8,756 bases of DNA from the NCBI GenBank assembly GCA_944381295.1, contig CALWKP010000157.1, positions 1 through 8,756 on the forward strand. The letters run 5' to 3'. The notes beneath the pieces were generated by a model, which ran no database searches, was not told the DNA's origin, and saw only the letters and a list, made by a program, of their open reading frames with translations. Shown here piece by piece: positions 1-6,595 of this stretch; the stretch's first letter is position 1, and each line of letters opens with the position of its first letter. The DNA comes from an uncultured Clostridia bacterium (lineage in GTDB: Bacteria > Bacillota > Clostridia > Oscillospirales > Acutalibacteraceae). A program made the position numbers and the translations under genes.

Positions 1-111
1 TAACGCATCGGCAATCTTAAATATGGATAAAATACATTCCAGAACGCCTTTATATGCCTGTAAAGATCGTTTGTTCCGAAAAAATTCCAATGATTTTTCA
101 CGAAAAATCAT
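1..111 (-). CDS. Possible divergent gene, 5' end only (runs off the left edge)
   Basis: On the minus strand an ATG at 111-109 opens a frame with no stop to base 1, giving about 37 residues that begin MIFREKSLEFFRNKR and end in ILSIFKIADAL. The stretch is helix-like, with leucine, isoleucine and phenylalanine spaced as in an amphipathic helix, but I recognise no family. No clear ribosome site precedes the ATG, and an in-frame GTG lies two codons upstream at 117-115. A plus-strand frame over the same bases (2 to about 130) is also open, so the open frame alone is weak evidence because the region is AT-rich and short. If real, the gene is divergent from the cassette to its right, and its first codons overlap the palindrome at 91-110, so it could be the local regulator. 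The assignment is tentative. Confidence 0.3.
   Translation of the reverse strand, partial: MIFREKSLEFFRNKRSLQAYKGVLECILSIFKIADAL
91..110. promoter_or_regulatory. Palindromic operator candidate abutting the -35 box
   Basis: TGATTTTTC at 91-99 and GAAAAATCA at 102-110 are perfect 9-base inverted repeats separated by AC. The palindrome ends exactly where the TTGACA -35 box begins (111). A dimeric repressor or activator bound here would touch RNA polymerase at the neighbouring promoter. On the other strand it overlaps the first codons of the possible divergent gene. No regulator gene is visible in the window, so the binding protein is unknown. Confidence 0.5.
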
Positions 112-139
112 TGACACAATATTCTTATTATGATAAAAT
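111..139 (+). promoter_or_regulatory. Strong sigma-A type promoter with extended -10
   Basis: TTGACA at 111-116 matches the -35 consensus exactly. TAAAAT at 134-139 follows after a 17-base spacer and is preceded by TGA, an extended -10 (TGn) element. The surroundings are very AT-rich. Transcription would start near 146 and run into the leader, the small ORF at 265-417 and the terminator at 464-509. It is the only convincing promoter upstream of the two large genes at 539 and 1562. Confidence 0.75.
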
Positions 140-201
140 AATATATCACACAAGTTTTTTTAATTATCTGAGAGAACTTTATTCAAGAAAAGGGAAGCGC
201 C

Positions 202-215
202 CTCCTGAAAAGGAG
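202..215 (+). promoter_or_regulatory. Small leader hairpin holding an AGGAG ribosome-site-like sequence
   Basis: CTCCT (202-206) and AGGAG (211-215) pair around a GAAA tetraloop. The AGGAG would be a ribosome site if translation began about 10 bases later, for example at the rare in-frame codon CTG 226, so the hairpin could mask it. A five-pair stem is short and may be coincidental. Confidence 0.25.
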
Positions 216-264
216 AATTTCTTTCCTGACTGACTTGGCAGACGCAACGGGGAGTAGTGGTAAC

Positions 265-417
265 GTGGAGATCTTTGATATCAAGTTGACTTTTTCAGAA
301 GAAAATTTTTTATCGTCAAACCCTGTTCATTCATTTTATGACGACGTTGAGCCGTGGGAGAAGATCGAAGCAGTCGGCTTCACTCAGCCGCAAACTTTTC
401 ATGTAACGGACGCATAA
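265..417 (+). CDS. Possible small leader protein, about 50 residues, unknown family
   Basis: I chose GTG 265 because GGGGAG (249-254) lies 10 bases upstream. The frame is open further back, so TTG 235 (60 residues) or CTG 226 are alternatives. Codon choice looks coding rather than random, rich in GAC, GAG, ATC and AAG. The product is acidic, starts (M/V)EIFDIKLTFSEEN and ends near TQPQTFHVTDA, with no signal peptide or membrane segment. I do not recognise it. It sits alone between the promoter at 111-139 and the terminator at 464-509, so it would be made from every short transcript, in excess over the two large genes downstream. That arrangement would suit a small inhibitor or antitoxin-like partner, a leader peptide or a decayed gene. 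The sequence does not decide between these. Confidence 0.38.
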   Translation: MEIFDIKLTFSEENFLSSNPVHSFYDDVEPWEKIEAVGFTQPQTFHVTDA

Positions 418-463
418 GAAATCAGGTTTGTAGCGGATGAAATCGGAATAACACAAAGCGATG

Positions 464-509
464 AAGACGGCTCTGGTTTCCCCAAGGGGAATAGGAGCCG
501 TCTTTTATT
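464..509 (+). terminator. Intrinsic terminator between the small ORF and the large genes
   Basis: AAGACGGCTC (464-473) and GAGCCGTCTT (495-504) form a perfect 10-pair stem. A second inverted repeat, TTCCCC (478-483) with GGGGAA (486-491), lies inside the loop. The right arm runs into TTTTATT. It lies upstream of the ribosome site and start of the gene at 539, so it should cut most transcripts from the promoter at 111-139. No good promoter is visible between it and 539, which makes partial read-through or controlled antitermination the likely route to the large genes. Confidence 0.8.
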
Positions 510-538
510 GTATACCAACAGCGGAGGGAGCGAGAGGG

Positions 539-1543
539 ATGAAAGAAAAGGGCATGGTGGTCTGCCTGCTGAAGTATATGACAGGAGCTGTCGAGGCTGC
601 TGATTTTCAGTCTGCGAACTCAAAGACCATTTGCTTAGGATATTTCGGACGAGCAGACGTTGTTCCAGTATCTTCTTTTCGGGATTATATGCGGATTGCC
701 TCAGAAAATAATGCGGAGTTTCTTGGCACCAGAAAGCAGATGTTACTGTATTTGTTTCCCGGCTATGCCGATGAGATCGAGCTGGTCGATCGCCCAACGA
801 CCAATGAATTGCCGTTCCGGCCTTCTGACAGTGGACTTTCCGCGGCCTTTTGCTGCCTGTCTGTTCTAAACCTCAGCGCTCCTATGAAGGAGCAGCTGAA
901 AAAAGCAGGACCGCAAAAGGCGGTTTCCTTGCTTTGGGAGCAGCTTCACAAAGCGGATCTCTCAAAGGGCGGACATTTTTTGCGCTGCGCCGTCGCCGGC
1001 ATTTTAGGGATGGAGGATCTCTGCGTAATTTTGCTTTCCGATCATTTCCCTACGATTTCAGAGGCGATCGACCGGCTCCGAAAGCTGCAGGATGTTTCCA
1101 GCCAAGCAATGGCAGTGGATAATTCCCATTCCGTGCTGATGGTCGCGAGAGAGGAAAAAACACCGCAGCAATGGGGTTCGGCGAGCGCGGAAATTCATTT
1201 TTCATTGAAAAGTTCCGCTGCGTTTGCCTACCTGCGCCAGGTACAGCAAGAAATCGCCGCCCATTCGGGTGCGGGATCCGTCGAGCTTGTCAGCCGTATA
1301 GGAGAACACGATGCGCTGATCCGTTGTCCTGCCGGCGCGTTGGGCGGTTATCTGTATGGAAGCGACGGCCTGCTGAGCTATCAAAACAAGCAATATCTGC
1401 AGTCTTTTTATCAGTCGGAGACGATCCTGTGTGAAAACGCCCTTTCCGAGGCCCCGTCTTTTCTTGGGGCCGATTGGGAGCTTGAAGAAAAAAGCTCCTC
1501 TGCGGGGACAAATCAGAAGTCTCTCGACGGGCTGAAACAATAA
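539..1543 (+). CDS. Orphan cytoplasmic protein, candidate sensor of the HExxH/FRG cassette
   Basis: I do not recognise a named family. The start at ATG 539 is favoured by GGAGGGAG at 523-530. The frame is open from ATG 461, but that codon lies in the terminator stem, so 334 residues is preferred over 360. There is no signal peptide or membrane span. Three segments share a look of beta strand, 'G-x-x-D-hydrophobic', helix: CLGYFGRADVVPVSSF near residues 32-47, GILGMEDLCVILLSDHFP near 154-171, and SRIGEHDALIRCPAGAL near 252-268. The pattern resembles the alpha/beta (ferredoxin-like) modules of small-molecule sensors, but this is an impression and not a match. The C-terminus is a polar tail. The gene directly precedes the 998-residue HExxH/FRG gene in the same frame, separated by 18 bases after the stop, so the two are almost certainly co-expressed and probably work together. 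Confidence 0.85.
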   Translation: MKEKGMVVCLLKYMTGAVEAADFQSANSKTICLGYFGRADVVPVSSFRDYMRIASENNAEFLGTRKQMLLYLFPGYADEIELVDRPTTNELPFRPSDSGLSAAFCCLSVLNLSAPMKEQLKKAGPQKAVSLLWEQLHKADLSKGGHFLRCAVAGILGMEDLCVILLSDHFPTISEAIDRLRKLQDVSSQAMAVDNSHSVLMVAREEKTPQQWGSASAEIHFSLKSSAAFAYLRQVQQEIAAHSGAGSVELVSRIGEHDALIRCPAGALGGYLYGSDGLLSYQNKQYLQSFYQSETILCENALSEAPSFLGADWELEEKSSSAGTNQKSLDGLKQ

Positions 1544-1554
1544 AAAAAAAAAAA
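1542..1554 (+). repeat. Run of 13 A at the junction of two same-frame genes
   Basis: The last two bases of the TAA stop of the upstream gene (1541-1543) begin an uninterrupted run of 13 A. The next gene starts at GTG 1562 in the same frame, with AAA AAA AAA AAG ATC AAC between. Long A runs are prone to polymerase slippage and length mutation. Because the run lies between a stop and a start, length changes should alter spacing and initiation rather than either protein. An unstructured A-rich leader may replace the missing ribosome site. Confidence 0.8.
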
Positions 1555-1561
1555 GATCAAC

Positions 1562-4558
1562 GTGATCGAGGGATATCTTTTTGGCAAAGACCATAAAAAG
1601 GAAAAAGACGTCTCCTACATAGGAATGGTCCTGTATCGTCTGCTGAAGGATTATATGCGTGTTTCCTCTATCCCTTTCGGCGAAACGCTCCAGGAAGATC
1701 TTTTGATCCAGCTCAAGACATCTGTGGAAGCTCTTGTTGTGGCTGCGGAAGAGTTCCACCATGCGAAAAACTGCGGCAGGGCAACGCGGATTTTTGACGA
1801 AAGATTTTCGCACATTGTGGATGCTGTAAGCTGCTCCATACAGGCGGCGAGCCAAATGGACCGTCTTTGCTTCGAAGAGCAGCGTTCGCATTTGGACAAC
1901 ACCGGCGCCTACCACAAAGTCTTATTGGCATATTACGGTATCGTAAAGGACGTCCTTGCGCTGATCTACATGATCCCGCGCAAAAGGGAATGTACACAAT
2001 CCGTGCTGGTCCCGCTGCTTTCGTTTGGGCATACGCCGGTTGTTTGCTCCTGCTCTTATGAAGCGCATTATGACGGATTGCCCGCCAAGTTGGTGTGTAT
2101 CACCATGCCCTATCAGGCGTTCACCAATCTTCCCAAATATATCGGGATGCTCGTGCATGAGCTGTTTCATTATTCTGCGCCTTCGGACAGGGGGAAGAAA
2201 AATGAGACAGCGGGGATGTGCCTGACCGCAGCGGCATTCCTGCGGTTCCTCACCCTGCTTGGAGAAATGATCTTCCCCGACGGAAGGATTGGCGGCCATA
2301 CGCTTTTTTATCAATGGCCGCAGCTTGTTTTGGAGAGCGTCCATACCATGTTTGAGACGATACACAACAACCAGAAAGAGCAATACGCCGCCTTCCTTCA
2401 CTGGGACAAACCAGATCTTCCGGAACTTCCCTCCGCGATCTTTTTCCAGACGATCCGTGAGGCGTTGACGCCCTGTGCGGATTCTCCCCTGAAACAGGCG
2501 GTGGAAGACCTTTACTGCCGGACCTGGCTGCTGCTTCGGGAGAAGCTGATGCGTTTGGGAGAGGTCAGCGGGGCAACAGCGGCCTTGTTTGCACTCGACG
2601 GGACGCTTTCAAGCGAAGAGGCCCTCCTTTTCATCAGGGAGCGTTACCGTTTGCTCCTGCCTCACGCGAGGAAACAGATCCAGTCCAATTTATTTGCCTA
2701 CGAAAGAGCGCTGTGCGAGCTGCCCCCTGACTTGTTCGATATCGATTTCGTCCTGTCGGGAGAAAGCAATGATGAAAAAGTCAAACAGTATCTGTGGCAG
2801 ATCCACAGCATCCGGAGCGACAAACGTGTGAATGCGGACATCGAGACAACACAATACGATGGCAACGACATCCGGATCGGCGCCCTTCTGGATTATTTCG
2901 TCTTTGGCCTTTTCGGGCAGGAAAAATGCCGCAGTTTTTCCTTTTCACAGCGGCAGGCCATACTCGATGAGAAACTTTCGGAGTGGTTTGACAATTCCCA
3001 GGAGAGGACCCCGTATCAGAAGGAAGAACGGCGCAAGGCCGCCATGGAGACCAGGCTTGGCTATGGCGTGTATCAGTCGGAAAGCCTCTTTGCCGCGATC
3101 ATGCTCCGGGATTATTTTATCCCTGTACGCTGGCAGCTGGCCAAGTTGCAGGAACATCCCGAGGCGCGTTCGATGATCCGCAAGCTCAGCAGATTTTATA
3201 TCCGTTACTGCAAAACGTTGGATCACGAGTCCGGTGCAAAAAAGGAAGCGGCGTTGTTTGACCTGTCGATCGAGATGATGGAAAGCTTTCAAGCTCAGCC
3301 TTCTCTGGAAGAGCTTAACCGCTTGTGTTGGCAGGTCCACGGGCAGGAGGAGATGCCGGAGATTTCCTGTGACCCTGTTGGTTCCAACAAATGGATAACC
3401 GGGACATTGGAATTCCGGGCGTTCCACCCAAAGGACCTTTCCAGGCAGATCATTAGCGCCTATCATTCCCTGTGTCCGAACGGCAAGAATGTTCCGCTCT
3501 GGTTTCGGGGAGAGAGTAAAGCGGACCGCACAATGATGCCCGGTATTATGAGAAAATCCGAATCGTATGCAGAAGATGGTTTTGTTCCCGGGATGCGCAA
3601 GCTGACGACGCTGGCGAAAGCAAAAATATTGCCCCGGGGCGAGCATTTCCATCAAGCGGAATGGCTGGCTTTGCTGCAGCATTATGGGTTCAAAACAAAC
3701 CTTCTCGATTGGAGCGAAAATTTCACGACTGCCCTGTTTTTTGCAACAGAAAAATGGCAAAATTCTGAAAAAGCGCCCAAAAACGACGCGGTGATCCATA
3801 TCCTCAATCCGATCCTGTTGAACCTTGCCGCGGAGATGCTGGAAGAACGCCGGGGAAAAAACGCGCACCCGGCATCCTTTCAAAAGGCAATGGACGTTTT
3901 ATGCACCTATCTGCGTACCGGAAAAGAAAGCAGCCCTTTTTATCCCATCCCTCTGTTCACCTCCAGCGAGGAATACCTTGACTTGCAGGGGAAACCTCTT
4001 TACAGCCCCTACTATGATTTTGGTTTTTGCGAAAGGACGCGGATTTTTCCGCTTGCGGCGGCTACCCCCATGAACAGCGACAGGATAAAGGCGCAAACAG
4101 GCGCATTTGTCTTTTTCCCTTTGCACGCAAAACCGCGCAAAATGAAGGGGAATCCGGCAACCTATCGCTATGCGGATTTGTATCGCTTACAGAAAAAATA
4201 TTTTGTCGCCATGTATCAGGAACGGAAACGGGACCCTTCTTTGCCTCTTCCGATCCCGTTCCTTTGCAAGGTGTCCCTGAATGCTTCGCGATATATGGAA
4301 TTCGTCGATTATATCCGAGCGATCGGTCTGCGGAAATTCCAAATATATCCCGAACTTGACAACCTGGTCAAAGACATTGAAATGCAGTCGTTTGAATCCT
4401 TCCATGTAAACGAAAGGACGTCCGCTTCTGTAAGGGAAGCGTCTCCTGCAAATCGTGCAATAGACCCTTTGGAGAATGGGAAAGAACACAGAAATATTCA
4501 GGCGGAGCGTGGAGAACACCATGTTTTAGATTTCAAGGGAGTTCCGCAGCTGCTGTGA
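1562..4558 (+). CDS. Large HExxH zincin-like and FRG domain fusion protein, predicted effector
   Basis: Residues 1-190 look mainly helical. HELFH at 199-203, after a hydrophobic helix, is the HExxH zinc and catalytic motif of metalloproteases. It is followed by Y-x-x-P-x-x-R and N-E, a context I associate with uncharacterised zincin-like proteins. The third metal ligand is not obvious. A long helical middle follows. An FRG domain fills about 620-880: WFRG at 647-650, WLALLQHYG at 701-709, LLDW at 714-717, ALFFA at 724-728 and RIKAQTGAF at 841-849 all match the family's usual blocks. FRG is a domain of unsettled biochemistry, common in accessory and prophage loci. The tail beyond about 930 is charged and probably disordered. 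GTG 1562 is the first start after the upstream stop and has no Shine-Dalgarno, so coupling is likely; ATG 1625 is an alternative. No export signal is present. Protease activity and a defence role are inferences. Confidence 0.92.
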   Translation: MIEGYLFGKDHKKEKDVSYIGMVLYRLLKDYMRVSSIPFGETLQEDLLIQLKTSVEALVVAAEEFHHAKNCGRATRIFDERFSHIVDAVSCSIQAASQMDRLCFEEQRSHLDNTGAYHKVLLAYYGIVKDVLALIYMIPRKRECTQSVLVPLLSFGHTPVVCSCSYEAHYDGLPAKLVCITMPYQAFTNLPKYIGMLVHELFHYSAPSDRGKKNETAGMCLTAAAFLRFLTLLGEMIFPDGRIGGHTLFYQWPQLVLESVHTMFETIHNNQKEQYAAFLHWDKPDLPELPSAIFFQTIREALTPCADSPLKQAVEDLYCRTWLLLREKLMRLGEVSGATAALFALDGTLSSEEALLFIRERYRLLLPHARKQIQSNLFAYERALCELPPDLFDIDFVLSGESNDEKVKQYLWQIHSIRSDKRVNADIETTQYDGNDIRIGALLDYFVFGLFGQEKCRSFSFSQRQAILDEKLSEWFDNSQERTPYQKEERRKAAMETRLGYGVYQSESLFAAIMLRDYFIPVRWQLAKLQEHPEARSMIRKLSRFYIRYCKTLDHESGAKKEAALFDLSIEMMESFQAQPSLEELNRLCWQVHGQEEMPEISCDPVGSNKWITGTLEFRAFHPKDLSRQIISAYHSLCPNGKNVPLWFRGESKADRTMMPGIMRKSESYAEDGFVPGMRKLTTLAKAKILPRGEHFHQAEWLALLQHYGFKTNLLDWSENFTTALFFATEKWQNSEKAPKNDAVIHILNPILLNLAAEMLEERRGKNAHPASFQKAMDVLCTYLRTGKESSPFYPIPLFTSSEEYLDLQGKPLYSPYYDFGFCERTRIFPLAAATPMNSDRIKAQTGAFVFFPLHAKPRKMKGNPATYRYADLYRLQKKYFVAMYQERKRDPSLPLPIPFLCKVSLNASRYMEFVDYIRAIGLRKFQIYPELDNLVKDIEMQSFESFHVNERTSASVREASPANRAIDPLENGKEHRNIQAERGEHHVLDFKGVPQLL

Positions 4559-4613
4559 AATGACTAGGTCTGGATCACAAGAAATTCCCTGTTTTTGAAG
4601 AGATCCTCACGGG

Positions 4614-4658
4614 CTTGTTCTGGATTGGCAAAAGGCCGTCCGGAACAAGTCTTTTTTT
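4614..4658 (+). terminator. Intrinsic terminator closing the HExxH/FRG cassette
   Basis: CTTGTTCTGG (4614-4623) pairs with CCGGAACAAG (4640-4649), ten pairs with one T-G wobble, and a run of seven T follows at 4652-4658. It lies 55 bases after the stop of the 998-residue gene and separates that cassette from the SOS cassette. Confidence 0.85.
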
Positions 4659-4732
4659 GCACAAAACAGCTTGGTTATGGGTCTTTTCGCTGTGAAAGCC
4701 TCCATAAATCTGTTTCAGGAAGAAACTTCCTC

Positions 4733-4761
4733 TTGCAAAAATAGAACAAATGTTCTATTAT
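4733..4761 (+). promoter_or_regulatory. Promoter of the mutagenesis operon
   Basis: TTGCAA (4733-4738) and TATTAT (4756-4761) are separated by 17 bases and lie just upstream of the polymerase gene at 4794. The LexA box at 4742-4757 fills the spacer and touches the -10, so bound LexA would block RNA polymerase directly. An overlapping pair of small inverted repeats at 4712-4730 lies just upstream and has no assigned role. Confidence 0.7.
4742..4757. promoter_or_regulatory. LexA (SOS) box
   Basis: TAGAACAAATGTTCTA is a fully symmetric site apart from its core and contains GAAC-N4-GTTC (4744-4755), the core of the Gram-positive LexA/DinR operator. Its place between the -35 and -10 boxes of a translesion polymerase operon supports SOS control: repressed in undamaged cells and released after DNA damage activates RecA and LexA self-cleaves. 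Confidence 0.88.
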
Positions 4762-4793
4762 AAAGTCAGAAAATCTTGCAGGAGGTGAGTGGG

Positions 4794-6170
4794 ATGGGAA
4801 AACGTCAATACGCCTGCATCGACCTAAAAAGCTATTACGCCAGTGTGGAGTGCGTGGACCGCGGGCTGGACCCTCTCACCACAAATCTGGTGGTAGCGGA
4901 CGAAACGCGGTCCGACAAAACGATCTGTTTGGCGGTGTCGCCGTCGCTCAAGGCCATGGGGATCCCCGGGCGGCCGCGGCTGTTCGAGGTGAAGCAAAAG
5001 CTTTCTGAGCTCCGCGCCCGTACCGGCAGGGAGATCCCCTATATCGTCGCCGTGCCGCGCATGGCCCGGTATCTGGAGCTTTCCGCAAAAATCTACGGCC
5101 TTTACCTCCGGTATCTCTCCGCACAGGATATCCATGTCTATTCCATCGACGAGGCCTTTTTCGATTTGGCGCCCTATCTGGAGCTCTACCACACCACAGC
5201 GCGCGAACTGGTGACAGCCATTATCCGCGACGTGCTCTGCACGGAGGGGATCACCGCCACGGGCGGCGTGGGGACAAACCTCTATCTGGCCAAAATCGCC
5301 ATGGACATCGTTGCCAAGCGCATCCCCGCAGACAAGGATGGCGTGCGTGTTGCGGAACTCGATGAGCTCTCCTTCCGGGAACAGCTTTGGGAACACCTCC
5401 CGCTCACCGATTTCTGGCAGATCGGCCCGGGCATCGAACGACGTTTGCAGCGGATGGGCGTCTTTTGCATGGGAGATTTGGCGCTGCTCAGCCTGCGGAA
5501 CGAGGAAGCCCTGTTCCGCGAATTCGGCGTGGATGCCGAAATCCTCATCGACCACGCCTGGGGGCAGGAACCATGCGGGATGGAGCAGATCAAGGCCTAC
5601 TCTCCTTCGGCCAAGTCCATCGCTTCCGGTCAGGTGCTGAAACGTCCGTATTCCTGGGAGGAAGGGCGTCTCGTCGTGCGGGAGATGGCGGATCAGGTAG
5701 CATTGGAGCTGGCGGGTAAGTGCTATACCGCCGAGGGCGTCACGCTCTATGTAGGGTACGAATCCTTCGGGCGAGATGGCTCGCTCACCTACGAGGGGCC
5801 GGTAAACCTGCGATTCGGAAAGCCACGGGCAGCCTCCGTCCATGGGACGGAAAAGCTGCCCGCGCCAACCGCTTCCCCTTCGCTGATCACAAAAGCCGTG
5901 CTGTGCCTGTACGACCGGCTGACAGACCGGCGGCTGCAGGTGCGGCGCATGAGCGTGGCGGCGATCCGGCTCTGCCCGGAAGAGGAATACGCCCCGCAGC
6001 TTTCCCTGTTTCGGGAAGAACAGAACGATCTGAGGGAAAAAGACCTGCTCAGGGCCGTACTGCATCTGCACGGCCGGTTTGGGAAAAACGCCGTCCTCAA
6101 GGGGCACGACCTATTCGATGCGGCGACTACCGTAGAACGTAATGGACAGATTGGAGGCCACCGCAAATGA
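4794..6170 (+). CDS. Y-family translesion DNA polymerase, UvrX/YqjW (DinB/UmuC) type
   Basis: ATG 4794 follows GGAGG (4781-4785) at 8 bases, giving 458 residues. The TTG at 4776 is upstream of that ribosome site and unlikely. The protein is an error-prone polymerase that copies past damaged template bases. Catalytic acidic residues are all present: D10 in ACIDLKSYYASVE, and D119-E120 in YSIDEAFFDL. A GVGTNLYLAKIA palm segment and a helix-hairpin-helix FWQIGPGIERRLQRMGV follow, then the little-finger domain. QLSLF at 402-406 is a good sliding-clamp binding motif. The end (RFGKNAVLKGHDLF, then ATTVERNGQIGGH) is the typical C-terminus of this subfamily, which in Bacillus is represented by YqjW and the SP-beta UvrX. 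It is the first gene of a three-gene LexA-controlled operon and overlaps the next gene by four bases (ATGA). Such operons are frequent on mobile elements. Nothing suggests inactivation. Confidence 0.96.
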   Translation: MGKRQYACIDLKSYYASVECVDRGLDPLTTNLVVADETRSDKTICLAVSPSLKAMGIPGRPRLFEVKQKLSELRARTGREIPYIVAVPRMARYLELSAKIYGLYLRYLSAQDIHVYSIDEAFFDLAPYLELYHTTARELVTAIIRDVLCTEGITATGGVGTNLYLAKIAMDIVAKRIPADKDGVRVAELDELSFREQLWEHLPLTDFWQIGPGIERRLQRMGVFCMGDLALLSLRNEEALFREFGVDAEILIDHAWGQEPCGMEQIKAYSPSAKSIASGQVLKRPYSWEEGRLVVREMADQVALELAGKCYTAEGVTLYVGYESFGRDGSLTYEGPVNLRFGKPRAASVHGTEKLPAPTASPSLITKAVLCLYDRLTDRRLQVRRMSVAAIRLCPEEEYAPQLSLFREEQNDLREKDLLRAVLHLHGRFGKNAVLKGHDLFDAATTVERNGQIGGHRK

Positions 6171-6595
6171 CAGCCATACACCGCAGTATTTTATATCATG
6201 ACCGCCCGGTTTCTTCTCACCCAAAAATGCAGTTGGGAAACAGGGCGAAGCTTTTCACACCGTTTTCCGCGCTGAGAGGCTTTGATATCGCGATCCTCAC
6301 GCGGGAGCAGGATCGCACGCTCGTCCCGCGCGCCTGTCTTTCCCGGGACCGGGAAGAACAGCTCGACCGGATGTTGTGCAGTCTGCGCCCCGGCGACAAA
6401 GTTACGGTGACGCGCTTTCTTCCTATCAAGTGGCTGGACGGACAGGAAATGGGAGAATATACTGTAGGAACAGATATTTTCCGTCACATTGATCGGGTCG
6501 CACGCCTTCTGATCCTGGAAAACAGCGCCATTCCGTTGGAAAATATCCGGGAAGTACAAGCAACCGGTGTAGATTGGGGGGATCCGTATGAATAG
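6167..6595 (+). CDS. YolD-like protein, partner of the translesion polymerase
   Basis: The 142-residue product carries the YolD-family signature near its N-terminus: NRAKLFTPFSALRGFDIAI at residues 25-43 corresponds to the usual 'RAK-x-F-x-P-F-x-A-L-x-G-F' block. In Bacillota, YolD-like genes lie next to UvrX/YqjW polymerases and are thought to play a role comparable to UmuD, but the biochemistry is not settled. The C-terminal half predicts beta strands (KVTVTRFLPIKW, then EYTVGTDIFRHID), with IREVQATGVDW near the end. The start ATG 6167 overlaps the polymerase stop as ATGA and has GGAGG at 6153-6157, so translation is coupled. The stop overlaps the next gene by eight bases. Confidence 0.85.
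   Translation: MTAIHRSILYHDRPVSSHPKMQLGNRAKLFTPFSALRGFDIAILTREQDRTLVPRACLSRDREEQLDRMLCSLRPGDKVTVTRFLPIKWLDGQEMGEYTVGTDIFRHIDRVARLLILENSAIPLENIREVQATGVDWGDPYE

Noticed and set aside
1..148. Plus-strand frame open from base 2 to a stop near 132 as the tail of an upstream gene
   Set aside because: It would run through the -35 and into the -10 region of a consensus promoter, and its composition is less protein-like than the opposing frame, though the region is too short to be sure.
146..509. Leader transcript as a retron RNA, T-box riboswitch or type III antitoxin RNA
   Set aside because: There is no reverse transcriptase gene, no T-box conserved sequence and no tandem repeats; only the promoter-terminator layout is similar.
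461..538. ATG 461 as the start of the orphan sensor-like gene
   Set aside because: It lies at the base of the terminator stem (464-504) and lacks a ribosome site, while ATG 539 has GGAGGGAG upstream.
1625..1627. ATG 1625 as the start of the HExxH/FRG gene
   Set aside because: The only purine-rich sequence nearby is either adjacent to the ATG or over 20 bases away, and the residues from GTG 1562 look coding; kept only as an alternative.
1202..1915. 237-residue minus-strand frame crossing the junction of the two large genes
   Set aside because: It reads the A run as a poly-F stretch, has shadow-like composition and covers the ends of two better-supported genes.
2945..3883. 312-residue open frame on the minus strand over the FRG part of the 998-residue gene
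   Set aside because: It lies antisense to clearly coding FRG blocks and has no ribosome site or motif of its own.
4712..4730. Overlapping short inverted repeats (GTTTC/GAAAC and GGAAG/CTTCC) upstream of the SOS promoter
   Set aside because: Five-base arms are too short to support a regulatory claim without conservation data.
4824..6107. 427-residue open frame on the minus strand over the polymerase gene
   Set aside because: It is antisense to a Y-family polymerase with all catalytic motifs intact. Long antisense frames are common in GC-richer genes, and the product is rich in H, R, P and G with no recognisable motif.
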